From Paulownia fortunei (taxonomy: Eukaryota; Streptophyta; Magnoliopsida; Lamiales; Paulowniaceae): a DNA stretch of 64,000 nt. Below are positions 12,101-23,900 of the stretch, one piece after another. The translations under genes and the position numbers were made by a program. The notes beneath the pieces are model-generated. The model made no database searches. It had not been told where the DNA came from and saw nothing but the letters and a program-made list of their open reading frames with translations. Every line of letters starts with the position of its first letter. The stretch's first letter is position 1. The stretch covers positions 28,198,118-28,262,117 of the forward strand of contig CM033106.1 of the NCBI GenBank assembly GCA_019321725.1, given 5' to 3'.

Positions 12101-15100
12101 GATCAAAAAGTTTTGCACAATTAGCTTATTTGTGTTTAGGAAGGGATGAGTCGCTAATAAACAATGTACGGAGAGAGGAGAGGGATACCTGAAGTACAAA
12201 TGCTCTTATTCTTGACTATAGTGACAATACTTATATTTTATTTCCAAAAAAAGACAATCTTTCATGGATCGAGTAACTTCAACCAACACCAATTTCTCCT
12301 AGGGTTCATAGTTCAAAATAAAAAGAGTTACAGTGCAAGCCATGGTTTTGCAAAATCTATTATTGAAATAGTTGGCAGCATATGCAATTGGATTTAAGCT
12401 GGTCTGCATAAGTATGTTTTTCATTCTTAAGTTTCAAGGGGAAAATACTGATATTGCCTTCCAGTAAAAGTCATTTGTTCCTGTGAGTTAAGTTGCTGCC
12501 TATCAGATGCATTATCTTCTGAAGCAGCCTACTATGGCTGTTGCTGCCACTACAGCTTCAAAATGTATTATCTGCAGAATTTGGTTGAAGAAAGTATTTG
12601 GCCAATGCTTGCTACAGAAAGTTTAAAAGCCTTAGGTGGATTAGGTTTGCTGTCTCTTGGTGGAAAATATCTTTTGAGGCGGGTTTTCGAGGTGTGCATT
12701 CTTGTACTTCAAAGATAATATAGCTTCAGATGTAATTTAATTTTGTGCTATAGATGAAATTGGATGTTGATTCCAGGTCGTAGCAGACACAAGGAGTTCA
12801 GAAGCTTTTGTTGCGCTCTGCTTGCTTACTGTTGCAGGGACTTCACTCCTAACGCAGAAGTTGGGCTTCAGTGACACGGTTTGATATTGTATCTTCAAAT
12901 GCAGATGGATAATACAGATCTATCATAATTGCCAAGTTGAAGGTGTCTAGTTTTTTTTTTATTTGCAGCTAGGAGCTTTTCTGGCTGGGGCTCTTCTAGC
13001 GGAAACAAACTTCCGCACACAAATTGAAGCTGACATTAGGCCTTTTAGGGGCTTACTTCTCGGGTTGTTTTTTGTGACAACTGGGACTTCTATTGACATG
13101 CAGGTATTAATATGTTATAACATCATGTGAGCATATCTTCTGTCAGATGCTTATTTCTTCTTTAATTCGTTTCTCTTCAACATGCCTGTGACTGCATTAG
13201 ATGCAGTAAGTTACCATATACAACTCACAAGTGGTAAATAATTTCCCGTGAACCATTTGATTTTGTCTTCACTTCTTGCCCATTCATAACTTCTTCGCAT
13301 GTCATGTATTTTTTCACCAAGCTGCTCAATTTTGGAAAGGTGATAACCTCTTTTACATGTACATTTATTTTATGCAGCTTCTTATCCGAGAGTGGCCAAA
13401 TGTATTTTCACTCTTGGCAGGTTTGATTGTTATCAAGACACTGATTATAACAGCAATAGGTCCACGAGTTGGACTAACTCTCCAAGAGAGCATAAGGATA
13501 GGTTTGCTTCTATCCCAAGGTGGTGAATTTGGATTTGTGGTTTTTTCTTTGGCAAACAGGTAATATTGTGATTTCTTTTGCTTGAGTGCAGTGTCCTGTG
13601 TTTGTTACATTCAGGTTTTCTGTTATAAGCTAACTATTCATCCTTGTTATAGGCTTGGGGTGCTGCCACTTGAACTGAACAAGCTACTTATAATTGTTGT
13701 TGTCCTGTCTATGGCACTGACCCCCCTACTCAATGAAATAGGAAGAAAGGTGGCTGATTTTATTGGTGAGAAATTCGAAGATGAGGGTGTAAGTTTCTGA
13801 AACAGCACTTATTTTTTATTGAGCAACATTTGAAGATGAAGCTAATCTAGAAGGCGTGAATGTGGTTTAATTAGCTAATTAAGTAAACTAGTATCTTAAT
13901 TGGAAAGAACTACCTTGTAGCTCAATAGTCCAGACAGGGAATGAAGTCTTGATCCCAAGCAGTTAGTTGAATGATTAACTAACTATTAGGACAAAATATC
14001 AGTTTGTTTCTTACATTAGTGCCATTTTTAAAGCAATTGAAGAGTGTGATATCTAAGTTCTGAAGCAGCTTTGTTTTTTCTCTTATTTATATCCATTTCC
14101 TCTGGAGCAATACCAATCAGATATTTAAGGTATTGACTGAAATATTATGGTGACACAGAAAACTGATGACTCTGTAAACTTCGATGCCAGTGAACCTGTT
14201 GTTATAGTTGGATTTGGGCAAAAGGCTCAGGTACAGTTGGTTTATCAAATATGTTTTTAGCTAACCATAGTCATCCAGTTTGACTGACAAGCTCTTTCCT
14301 ATACAAGGTCCTCGCGAATTTCTTGTCCACTCCATTGGCTTCTGGAATAGATGGTGATGCAGGATGTCCATATGTTGCTTTTGATCTTGACCCTTCTGTT
14401 GTGAAGGTAAGTGCTTCTGAAATCCTAGGAAATTAGAAAGAATGCTCTTGTATTATTTTTGAGGACCAATATTTTGAATGAAAATCTATAGAGTAGTGCT
14501 TAGTCTCTAAGATGTGCATAACACTCGTAATCATGGGTGGGGATCCTCAACATGCCCCAGATCTGTGAGATCAAAAAGAAACATAGTGTGAATGTTTTTC
14601 ATGCTTAGAAACTGAAGTGATAATGTTAGCTTAGATGAAGTATGCTAGTCCCCCATGCCCCTGGTTCATAGAACCTTCTTTTCCTCCTTGCGTAACTTTG
14701 ACAGTGCTTATTGGGGTTTTGGTCATTGACTAATTCACAGCTAGATTATTGCTTACCAGTTAGTACCTTCTTTTGTATTGGTTGAAATAAAGTCATTTTC
14801 TTTCCCTAGCAGTTGTGATAGGATACTTCTATCTTTTTTTTTTTTTTCCACAAGTTGAATATGTCTGCTTCTTTATGTTGAAGAGAAAGTTCATCTAGTT
14901 GATTGATTAAATGTTTTCTTGGTATTGCCATAACAGACATCTAGAAAACTTGGTTTTCCTGTTCTCTATGGTGATGGCTCCCGTCCAGCAGTTTTGCAGT
15001 CTGCTGGTATCAATTCCCCAAAAGCTGTCATGGTCATGTATACAGGGAAGAAGAGAACAATCGAGGCTGTTCAGCGGATTCGTCTTGCCTTCCCTGCAGT

Positions 15101-16967
15101 AAGCCTCTCTCTCTCTCTCAAGAAGCTAGTCGCAAACTGAAAAAGGAAAAACAAAAGAAATATGGAGTAGAAAAATAATGTGATAACCATTAGCATTTTG
15201 AAAATATATCTTTAGTTAAATGCCTCCATTTCCTAATTCCTACTTATTCTAGAGCGGACGCTGAAAGATTAAAATTCTTACCCACCTTTGGGCTGCTAAT
15301 CATTTCCCAAATAACTGTGAACATTCCAGCCTTTTCAGTTAGTTCAGATTTTCTTTCCCATATCCATATTGCAAATCAAGAAAATTCATTTAAACCTCTT
15401 GCCTGCAGAAACTGAAAGGAAGGCTTAGCTGACGGGTTACCTTACTTTGTTTATATTCTTCATATCACTCATGAGTGGATAAACACTTGACTTTGCAGAT
15501 TCCTATATATGCCCGTGCTCAGGACATGATGCATCTCTTAGATCTGAAGAAAGCAGGTGCAACTGATGCCATTCTTGAAGATGCAGAGGTATCAATATCT
15601 CAATTCTCAGTAAGGAACTTCTCAAAGTGATCAGGCATTTTGACTCTTTTCATTTTAAATTTTTGCAGACTAGTTTGCAGCTTGGCTCTAAGCTTTTGAA
15701 AGGGCTTGGTGTTATGTCTGATGATGTAAGCTTTCTGCGTCAGCTTGTAAGAGATTCGATGGAATTACAAGCTCAAGATGCATTAGGAAGAACTGATGAT
15801 CAAGAGTTGAATGTTATGAAGCCGTTGCAGGTACTAACTCAGTAAAATAGACATCATATAGGTGTGTGATAAGCAACCACTTTCCGTCTTTAAAAGATTG
15901 ATAGTTACGTAGACACCTTGAGGTTTGGCGTAATGCAGAAAACCTTACTATTTTCGCAAACTAACAGGAAAAAACAACTACTAGACTAGGCTAGTAGTTG
16001 AGTGCTCCTTTTTCTTCAGATTTTGACTGGTTCCGAGCTTCCCAAGCTCTATGCCTATAATTATACTGACACCCCTATCTGTCATGTTTTCCCTACAATG
16101 CCCCAGCCATCAACTGCCATTATCTGAACTTAAGTTTACCCCCAAACTGTCTGTCAGATCATTGCTTTTGACCAATTTTTCAGACAAAAATGCCCTTAAT
16201 TACCTATGCATGTGCCTGCATGTAAGGGGGGTTTTAATTCAATAGGAGACTTGATTTGATAAGAGTATAAGTATATTTTTAGCTATTCTTCTTTCCCTTT
16301 AATTTTTTTTCTTTTTCCTTCATTTTTCATTTAATTTCCATTCGACTTTATATTTATCTATACTTTTTTGTATTCTTTCTTTACCCTTTTTTATTTTTCT
16401 CTCTTTTTTTAATGTTTTTCTTTTTATCCTTTTTCTTCTAATTTTCTATTTATTGACTTCTTTTTCCCCTCTTTTTTTATCATTTTTTTCTCTGTCCTTT
16501 ATCTTATAATTTTTTTCATTTTTCTCTTTTTTTCTTTTCATCTTTATTTTCTATTTATTCAGTTGTTCACCACCCCCACTCCCACCTCTTACTTATGTTC
16601 TTCTTTTAACCCCTCCCCCTTTTGTTAACTTGTTAAAATGCTTGTTTCTATACTGTTTTCGTATGTGCTTGACATGTATATTTAACGAGGCAATAATTGT
16701 TTCTTAAAGGTGAGGGCTGTGGACCTAGTTGGGGTACATACACCCTCTAACAGTGACGAATCCCAGAGGGTTAAACAAACAATTGAAGTCGGCACATTGA
16801 AGTCGCCTGCAGGAGTTGATCAATCTCATGATGGTGAGCTTTATTTGGAGGATGAAGAAGCTAGAGGCGTGTTGTACTGTGAGATAGGTACAGAAAGTAA
16901 AATTCAGTCCCATACTGATGAAGCTGAGGTGGAAAATCCAGTAGGAGTTTCGAATGAGGAGCCTTAA
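3129..16967 (+). CDS. KEA3: K+ efflux antiporter 3, thylakoid K+/H+ exchanger
   Basis: Nineteen exons: 3129-3176, 4294-4683, 5199-5300, 6380-6460, 8099-8200, 9653-9730, 10347-10415, 10603-10653, 12578-12691, 12777-12878, 12969-13103, 13378-13559, 13653-13788, 14159-14230, 14308-14406, 14937-15098, 15499-15588, 15669-15830, 16710-16967. All introns are GT-AG, phases agree, and there is no internal stop: 2433 nt, 810 aa. Family knowledge: KEA3 exports H+ from the thylakoid lumen in exchange for K+ and speeds relaxation of photoprotective quenching. Residues 1-~105 fit a plastid transit region. Residues ~110-530 form the CPA2 exchanger domain, with [14 protein letters not shown] carrying the conserved Gln-Asp pair. 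Residues ~545-725 form the KTN/RCK nucleotide-binding domain. The last 86-codon exon is a variable regulatory tail. The Rossmann loop reads GFGQKAQ, with Ala in place of the third Gly. The first exon is the least certain part (16 codons, chosen from phase and from its match to the family N terminus). Confidence 0.95.
3237..3653. repeat. Three degenerate tandem repeats in KEA3 intron 1
   Basis: Three consecutive units of roughly 130-150 bp (about 3237-3390, 3391-3520, 3521-3653). Each starts with an A-rich aagaaaaataacttgta-like segment, continues with ggttacatgtt.agtcaatct and gaaaatcttgat, and ends in a T-rich run followed by (aa)ttaagaggg. The copies differ at many positions, so the amplification is old. 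Confidence 0.7.
8455..8576. repeat. Triplicated ~40-60 bp motif in KEA3 intron 5
   Basis: The phrase tttattaaatattccagttt followed by atgtcctatgga occurs three times in direct order (near 8455, 8489 and 8540) with substitutions and variable spacing. This looks like a decayed minisatellite, not a coding feature. Confidence 0.6.
9298..9519. mobile_element. Stowaway-type MITE in KEA3 intron 5
   Basis: A 222-bp element bounded by CTCCCTTCTTTTTCC at its left end and GATTGAGGGAG at its right end (inverted CTCCCT termini), flanked on both sides by the dinucleotide TA, the usual Tc1/mariner target duplication. The ends match the common plant ctccct...agggag theme. There is no coding capacity. The termini are degenerate, implying an old insertion. 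Confidence 0.72.
9811..9930. repeat. 60-bp tandem duplication in KEA3 intron 6
   Basis: tatgaaacta starts at 9811 and again at exactly 9871, and both copies continue through tgtagtaagccatg and tttctttc. The second copy decays near 9920. The copies are close to identical, so the duplication is young compared with the other intronic repeats here. Confidence 0.85.
10688..11065. mobile_element. hAT-like MITE in KEA3 intron 8
   Basis: A ~378-bp element starting AGAGGGTGTTTGGTGAGC and ending TTTAAACCCTCT, so the outer 7 bases form an inverted repeat (AGAGGGT/ACCCTCT-like). The interior carries two direct copies of ctaagacata.catcttataagctacaaa (about 10950-11020), and the gggtgtttgg terminus is typical of non-autonomous hAT-like plant MITEs. 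A clean 8-bp target duplication is not visible, so boundaries are approximate. Confidence 0.62.
16260..16660. other. Long pyrimidine-rich tract in last KEA3 intron
   Basis: About 400 bp of the + strand are overwhelmingly T and C, with runs of T broken by C, immediately upstream of the final KEA3 exon at 16710. It gives a very extended polypyrimidine tract before the last acceptor (ttcttaaag). KEA3 is known for splice variants that differ at the C-terminal regulatory region, so this intron is a plausible site of regulated retention. That link is inference. Confidence 0.6.
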
Positions 16968-17361
16968 GAGTTTTATTGAGGCTTGTGTTCATAACATGGA
17001 AGCTTTGATGGTCCCATTTGAAGTATCTTGCTTGATACATCTTTCTTTGATGCCTTTGGCGCATTAAATTTTGTAGCCGAGAAAATATAACATGCTGAAG
17101 GAGGAAGAGACATGGCAAATACATGGACCTCAGGGATTATTATGCTAAATTCACTATTTTTTTTGTGTAACCACAATATGTACATATGTATATTCATCAG
17201 CTATTAGTGCTTAATGCAATTCAAACATTTTTTGGGGGTTGAAATGGTGATGCAATTGTGTTGGTATCTCAACATAAATTGTTTGATTGATAGTTGATCA
17301 GGTCCCATTACCCTTGGGATTTAACTGTTATGTACGATACCTGTTAAGTCTTGTGGCCTGT
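16968..17361. other. KEA3 3' UTR and spacer to NLR cluster
   Basis: No gene was recognised. The first 250 bases are likely KEA3 3' UTR. Homology to the NLR cluster begins near 17362. Confidence 0.5.
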
Positions 17362-19090
17362 CCTTTTCTCTTCCATTTGCTCATTGGAGGTACTAAATTT
17401 ATTTGGTTGCTATAATCTTAAAAACTTGCCTCCTATGCCTTTTCTGGCCTGAGGCATCTCAACATAAGCGGATGTGACGCACTTAATAGAGATGCCTGAT
17501 GGAATTAAAAACTTGATTCTCCTTCAGACATTGCCAATTTATATTGTCCCCATGGACTTCCAGATAATGAACAGGTATATTTTTCTTAAAAAGAAGCAGG
17601 ATAAGTTTCAAAAAGATACTCCAGGTCCCAGGAAAACAGTCTTCCCAGGAAGCATATCAGAGTTGAAACATTTAAACCTTAGAGGTGCGCTAAAGATCAA
17701 ACACGTGGAACGGGTGCATGATGTTGAAGAAGCTGAAACAGCTAATTTGATGAATAAGAAATATCTGCAATCGTTAGGCCTATTTTTGGGCAATGCAGGT
17801 GCAGATTTCATCATGAATCCTGCTCTGGAAGCCAATGCTGCAAGATTTCAAGAAAGAAAACCGGCCATACCAGGGCCATTGGAGGATCCTGAACCATCGT
17901 TCCCTACAGTATCTGTTTGGGCTTGGCCTGGGAAGTTTTGGTGTGCCTCCAACCACATAAAAATCTGTAAGAAATTGTTCATAGTAGGCCATCCAGGGAT
18001 CAAGTTTACATAGTGGATCTTCCAAACCTGCCTGAGGTGGTGTCGATCAGCTATGGAGGATGCTTGCAGCTTCCAATTCTTGGTCATCTTCCACTTTTAA
18101 GATCACTGTGCAATGAAGGAATAAACAGCATTATGTATATTGGCCAATAAATCTGTGGAGAGGATGTTGAGATCTCATTTCCATCACTTCAAGAGCTATT
18201 TATGAGCTTTCCAATTCTACAAGAGTGGGTGAGCCAGGATAGCAAAGAAAATTTTCGAAAACTGAGGAAAGTAATTCTCACCTGACTGTCCTAACCTGAT
18301 TTTGATGCCACATTTTACATCCCTAGAGCACCTTGACCTGCGTCGTTGTAGTTCAGCAGTGCTGAAGTGCATGGAAGATTTAACCTTGCTTTCAACTCTG
18401 GCAATTGAAGGATTTGATGACTTGTGTCTGCCTGACAAATTGATCAGAAATAATCATCTTCTCAAGTGTGTCAGGATTAGCTCTTTCCCAAAGCTTCGTT
18501 CTCTCACTTAAGCATTTGGAGGTGTTGCATCCCTCACTTTCCTGAGCATTCGTTGGTGTGAGGATCTTTATCTGCTGTCTGAGGAGGAAACCTCACTGCT
18601 TTGGAGTTTTTGGAGATTAGTGATTGTCATAGTGTGGAGACTGTTCCAGAGAATGTTATGGGATCTTTGAGGTCTCTCCAGGACCTGTCACTAGAGAATT
18701 GCAGTAGCCTGGCTTTCATATCATTTGGATTTCAAACACTCACAGCCCTTAAAACATTTGACCATCATGTACTGTCCAAATCTAGCTGCATTGCCTAATA
18801 ATTTAGAGAACCTTTCTGCCCTTATGAGTTTCGCCATTATAAGCTGCCCTCTTATAGAATTTCTGCCTGAGGGGATCAAGCATGTGAAAACTCTCGGTTA
18901 GACAGGTTAGACAGTAGCTGTTCGACGTCTGAACCAACTCCAGCACCTGACTATTCAGGACTGCCCTGACCTTCAAAGGTGGTGTCAACAGGACAGAGGT
19001 GAAGATTGGTGGAAAATTGCCATACCCTGTAGATACATTTTCTCTTCCGAGCCACAGCAATCCTGTGGAGTTGCCAGCAACTCGACTTGA
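17362..19090 (+). pseudogene. CNL pseudogene, LRR region only
   Basis: This stretch follows the LRR half and 3' end of the intact CNL at 20971-24585 in order. It starts at the LRR phrase ggaggtactaaatttatttg (compare 22774) and ends with the tail encoding QDRGEDWWKIA and the terminal Ser-Asn-like end before a TGA. The CC and NB-ARC domains are absent. The reading frame is broken repeatedly, for example after 18011, at the aataaatc near 18150 and at the TAA near 18511, and a block of LRRs is missing around 18890-18905. Open fragments survive at 17474-18013, 18302-18511 and 18601-18798. The downstream 3' UTR-like DNA also resembles that of the intact gene, so this is a genomic duplicate that lost its 5' half, not a processed copy. 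Confidence 0.9.
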
Positions 19091-20970
19091 CGTGGAAAAA
19101 TCCTTGCTTCACCCGTATGCTTCCAGTGCTCCTGTCTGCTTGTTTCTATCTCATTAAATAAATATTAGTTTGGCTTTTCTAGTTACCACCACAGTTCTGT
19201 TTCCTGCAAATAGAGGTACTTTGGTTGTTAAGTCTTTCCACAAGGCCATGTATTTTTAATTAATTTCTAATTTGATCAGGTGGAGTCATGGAGACATTCG
19301 ACTGAAAGCATTTACAACCTGCAACTGGTAAACAAGGGACTGAACCTTTTCGATTTCTATTGCTTCATAAAACACCAGCAGATATTCACTACAATCAAAA
19401 TTATGCCTCTGCATATCTTCATGGATTCTTCATCAAGCATGCACTAAAATGTTTATACAAACGTAAAAATATTGTTAGTCACTTATGGTATCTGGTTTTC
19501 GTTGCTACATTAGAACTCAACGAATTTTAAGCAAGATTTTCTATAGAAAATCAAATCATTAAACTGAAATAGCACAACTTTCTGCCTGAGTCTATTTCAA
19601 ACAGGTGTTGCCACTCTTTCTTCTTAATATTCTTGTTGTGTATGTGTTTTTGAGTATTTCTGGGTTGTAACTCACATGTAATTACCCTTCAATGGATCAA
19701 TAAGATTTGAATTCACAGATAGAGTTGCAACTTTGAAGTTTTAGTTTTTGGCTCAGATTTTTCACGATGCTGAAAGTGAATTCTACTTGCCATATATTTC
19801 AAATCTTCAACGTACATACTTTGTCAACCTCCAAAGATGAAACCGGGAGAGTACAAAACTAAATGGCTTGGAATTAGTATATAATGCTAAGGGGGAAAAA
19901 AAAAAAAAGAAAGCTAGAGCACATTTTATACATGATTTGATGATCTTCAATCATATTCTACTGTTTGTACTTTAAAGTTTTTTCCAGAAAGTTTTCTCCA
20001 AGAATTTTGGCAGAAGGCAATAAGAATCATGGACTTAAATGGAGAAAAACAGATTTTATTGAACATTCAGCATCAGCTTTTGGTTGTGATCCCAGTAGCC
20101 CTGGATGAGGCGATTGCTCCCATTGACAACTGGGCAAAATCCAAGTAAAGATCTTGGTACATGCAAAACCTAGACTAAAGTATGACACGATTATGAATTT
20201 ACGTACAGATTTAAACAAGAAAAAGCATATGGAGTACAGAATTTCTCGAGGCAGAAGACTAACAATTGACAGTCTTCTACAGTAACTTGATCCCCCACTC
20301 CCAAAAAAGCTGAGATTTATTATAATGATAATCATTTTTTTTTTGTTTTATTTAGTCAGTCTCAATAGGAAAAAAAAAAAAAACAATACATGGTGGTTCA
20401 ATTATTTCAACCACTTTAAAAAGAAAAAGAAACATAGCTAGTGGAAATGTCATTTTTGCAACACATTTTATGAACACAGATTAATTTATACCTACTTGTT
20501 GTAATAACAGCTTCAAGAAAGACTTCTTCATAAGAATTCTTGCATTAAGCATTTTTGGGGTTATGCACGCTGGCTGTAAATGTATAACTGAGAATAGAGA
20601 ACCCAGGTGGGAGGGCTAAGATTGTAGCCATACAAGTTTATATTCTTTCTCACCCTTGTCACCTTCTTTCTGAGAAGTTAAAACTTTTCTACAATGAGAT
20701 AGAAGTTACTCTTTTATACTGTGAAAGCTGTCACGCTCTTGCATGCCGACATTTCAACAAGATTGTAATTTGGACCATTAAAATAGACGGAAGGAGAATT
20801 CCAACAGACTTTTTGCCAACCATTTCATTGACTTGACTTCAGCTTTTGCATCACTGAGCTCTTTGGGAGCGTTGTAAGTAATTGACAATCCATAAAGCAA
20901 AAATAAACTACACTGCTTTTTTCATCAATTCATCTACTACGCCCACATCTCATATGCGCTGAGCTTTAAG
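19091..20970. other. Intergenic, CNL pseudogene to intact CNL
   Basis: No gene was recognised. The first ~150 bases resemble the 3' UTR of the CNL downstream. Around 20047-20285 there is weak similarity, same orientation, to 35400-35600 (phrases such as cagaagactaacaattgaca and cattgacaactgggc), suggesting an old duplicated segment. The last ~200 bases should hold the promoter of the CNL at 20971. No clear TATA box was picked out. Confidence 0.5.
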
Positions 20971-23900
20971 ATGGCGGAGATTGTCCTGGCTCCACTCTTG
21001 CAGGTTATTTTTGATAAAATAGCTGACCCTGTTCTTCAAGAGTTCGCTGATCACTGGGAACTCGATGGTCTGTTCAAGAAGCTTCAAAATATATTGCCGA
21101 TGGCCCAAGCTGTTGTCCAAGATGCGGGAGAGCACCAAGCGACAGACAAAGCTGTCAGAGTTTGGCTTTCTCAGCTGAAAGACGCAGCCTGCAAAGTAGA
21201 GGACTTGCTGGAAGAATTTATGTATAAAAAGGGTAATCGTTCGAAATCATATGCTGTGAATTTCAGCAAGACCAGAAAAATTCTTGATGATTTGCAGAAG
21301 GCCTTGGTGGAAGGACTCAACTTACCTTTAGCAGAAAGAAATATTGTGGACAGGAAAACCGAAAAGAGGGAGACAAGCTCTTTTCTTGTTGGATCTGAGG
21401 TCTGTGGAAGAGAGGAAGATAAAAAGAAGACTCTAGAAATGTTGTTACAATCATGTGGAACATTCAATGGACAAAGTTCTCCTGTAGTATCAATAATTGG
21501 TACTCCAGGCATTGGGAAGAGTACTCTTGCTCAAATGGTTTATAATGATGATGAGGTGAGGAAAGATTTCAATTTGAGAATTTGGGTCTTTGTATCTCCT
21601 GATTTTAAGGTCAAGAGGATAATTAAGGCAGCAATTGAGTCTGCAACTGGAAAGAAATGTGACTTAGAAGAGCTGGACGCTTTGCAGATAAAATTGTGGA
21701 ACACATTGCATCAGAAAAAATTTCTTCTCGTGCTTGACGATGTTTGGAATGAAGATCAGGATGAATGGGATAAATTGAGGTTCCTATTCAGCTGTGGTTA
21801 TGATGGAAGTAGGATCCTGGTCACTACCCGTTCTCAAAAGATCACGATGGTTATAGGCTCTTCTAACCTGGCATATCATTTGAAGGGCTTATGTGAAGAA
21901 GATTGTTGGGCTCTATTCAAGAAACGAGCTTTTCTTAATCAACTGGAAGAAGAAAACCACCCTGAACTTCTGGCAGTTGGCAAAGAAATAGTTAGGAAAT
22001 GTCAAGGTGTACCCTTAGCTGCAAAAGTTCTTGGAGGCCTCATGCGCTTCAAGAAAGAGGAGATGGATTGGTTGCATGTGCAGAACAGCGATCTTTGGGA
22101 TTTGAGAGTTTACAGAAATGGAATGATTCCTGCACTACTTGTAAGCTACCTGCATCTGCCACCCCATCTCAAACATTGCTTTGTGTTTTGCTCAATATTT
22201 CCAAAGAATCACGAAATTGAGAGGAAGACAATAATCCATATGTGGATGACGCAAGGCTTTATCCTTTCAGATGGAGAAAGCAGGGCATTGGAAGATATCG
22301 GAGATGAGTATTTCCATGAGCTGCTGTGGATGTCTGTGTTTGAAGAAATCAAGGAATTTGAAGGGGGTTCTGTAAGAGGGTACAAGATGAATGAAACTTT
22401 TTACAGTCTTGCAAGATTTCTGGGCGAAAATGAATTTCTGGTACTAGAGCAAGGACTTGCGCCAAATAGCCTTGGACATGTCCGTCATGTATCTTTTGTG
22501 CCTAAATACAGTGATAGGCCACCTCTCATTCCAGAAACCTTGTCTCAATCTAAACATTTACGAACTCTCCTCGTGTTTTCAGAAGGCGGAATTCCAACAG
22601 CGCCTTTGCATCTTTTTTCGAGTTTTATTTACTTGCGGGAGCTGAAGTTGAGTGGATGTCAAATAGAGCTGCCAGAGTCAATTGGTGACTTATCACTTTT
22701 GAGATATCTGGATGTGTCCCACAGTCATTTCCGGGAATTACCTTCATCTATCTCTTCCCTACGCTCTTTGCAGGTACTAAATTTATTTGGTTGCTATAAT
22801 CTGAATCACTTGCCTCAAATAGATCAAATTACTGGCTTGAGGCATCTCGACATATGTGGATGTGAAGCACTCGTAGAGATGCCATATGGAATTGGAAAGA
22901 TGGTTTACCTACAGACGTTGCCAATATATATTGTGCCCATACTCGCCCCACGGTTGAGAAGACGTAAACTTCCCACAAAATGGCATCTCATACTTCGAAC
23001 AGATGATTCAGATTCACGGAAAAGATTAGTACAAGGAAGCTTATATGCTATACAACATTTGGATCTCCGGGATGAGCTAAAAATTAAGCACCTGGAGCGT
23101 GTATATGATGTCGAGAAAGCTAAAGCAGCAAATTTGACAAATAAAGCTCATCTAAAATCACTAGGACTCTGTTGGGGCTATGAGGGTTCAACTTTCATCA
23201 TGAACCCTGCTTTAGAAGCCAATGCATCTATACATCAAGACCAAAAGCTGCTCATACCTGGGCCATCAGAGGAGCCTGAAACAAGTGCTACAGTTTCTGA
23301 TCTGCATTTGGCAGGAGAAATATTGGAAGGCCTCCAACCGCATAAAAACCTCAAGAAGTTGTTCATAGTTGGGTATCCAGGATTCAGGTTTCCACTCTGG
23401 ACTCTTCCAAACCTGATCAAGGTGGTGCTAATAAACTGTGAAGGATGTGTGCATCTTCCAATTCTCGGTCATCTTCCACTTCTCAAATCACTGCACATGG
23501 AAGGAATGAGCAAGATTACATCCATTGGTCAAGAGTTTTATGGTGAAGATGTTACAATATCATTTCCATGGCTCCAAGAACTTTTTATGAGAGATTTTCC
23601 AAGTTTGCATGAGTGGTCGATCCCCGATGGGAAAGATATTTTCCCAGTACTCAGCAAACTTATTATCAGAAAGTGCCAAAACCTTGTCTCAATCCCATTA
23701 TTTATGTCTCTGAAGCATTTGGAACTTCACCATTGCAATTCAGAAATATTGAAATGCATGGAGGAATTATCCCAACTTTCAACCGTGGTAATTGACGGGT
23801 TTGGCGAGTTGATATCTGTACCTGAAAACTTGCTGAGAGACAAGCGTCATCTCGAGTTTCTGAAAATAAGCTCTTGCCCCAAACTTCAGTCTCTTGCTTC

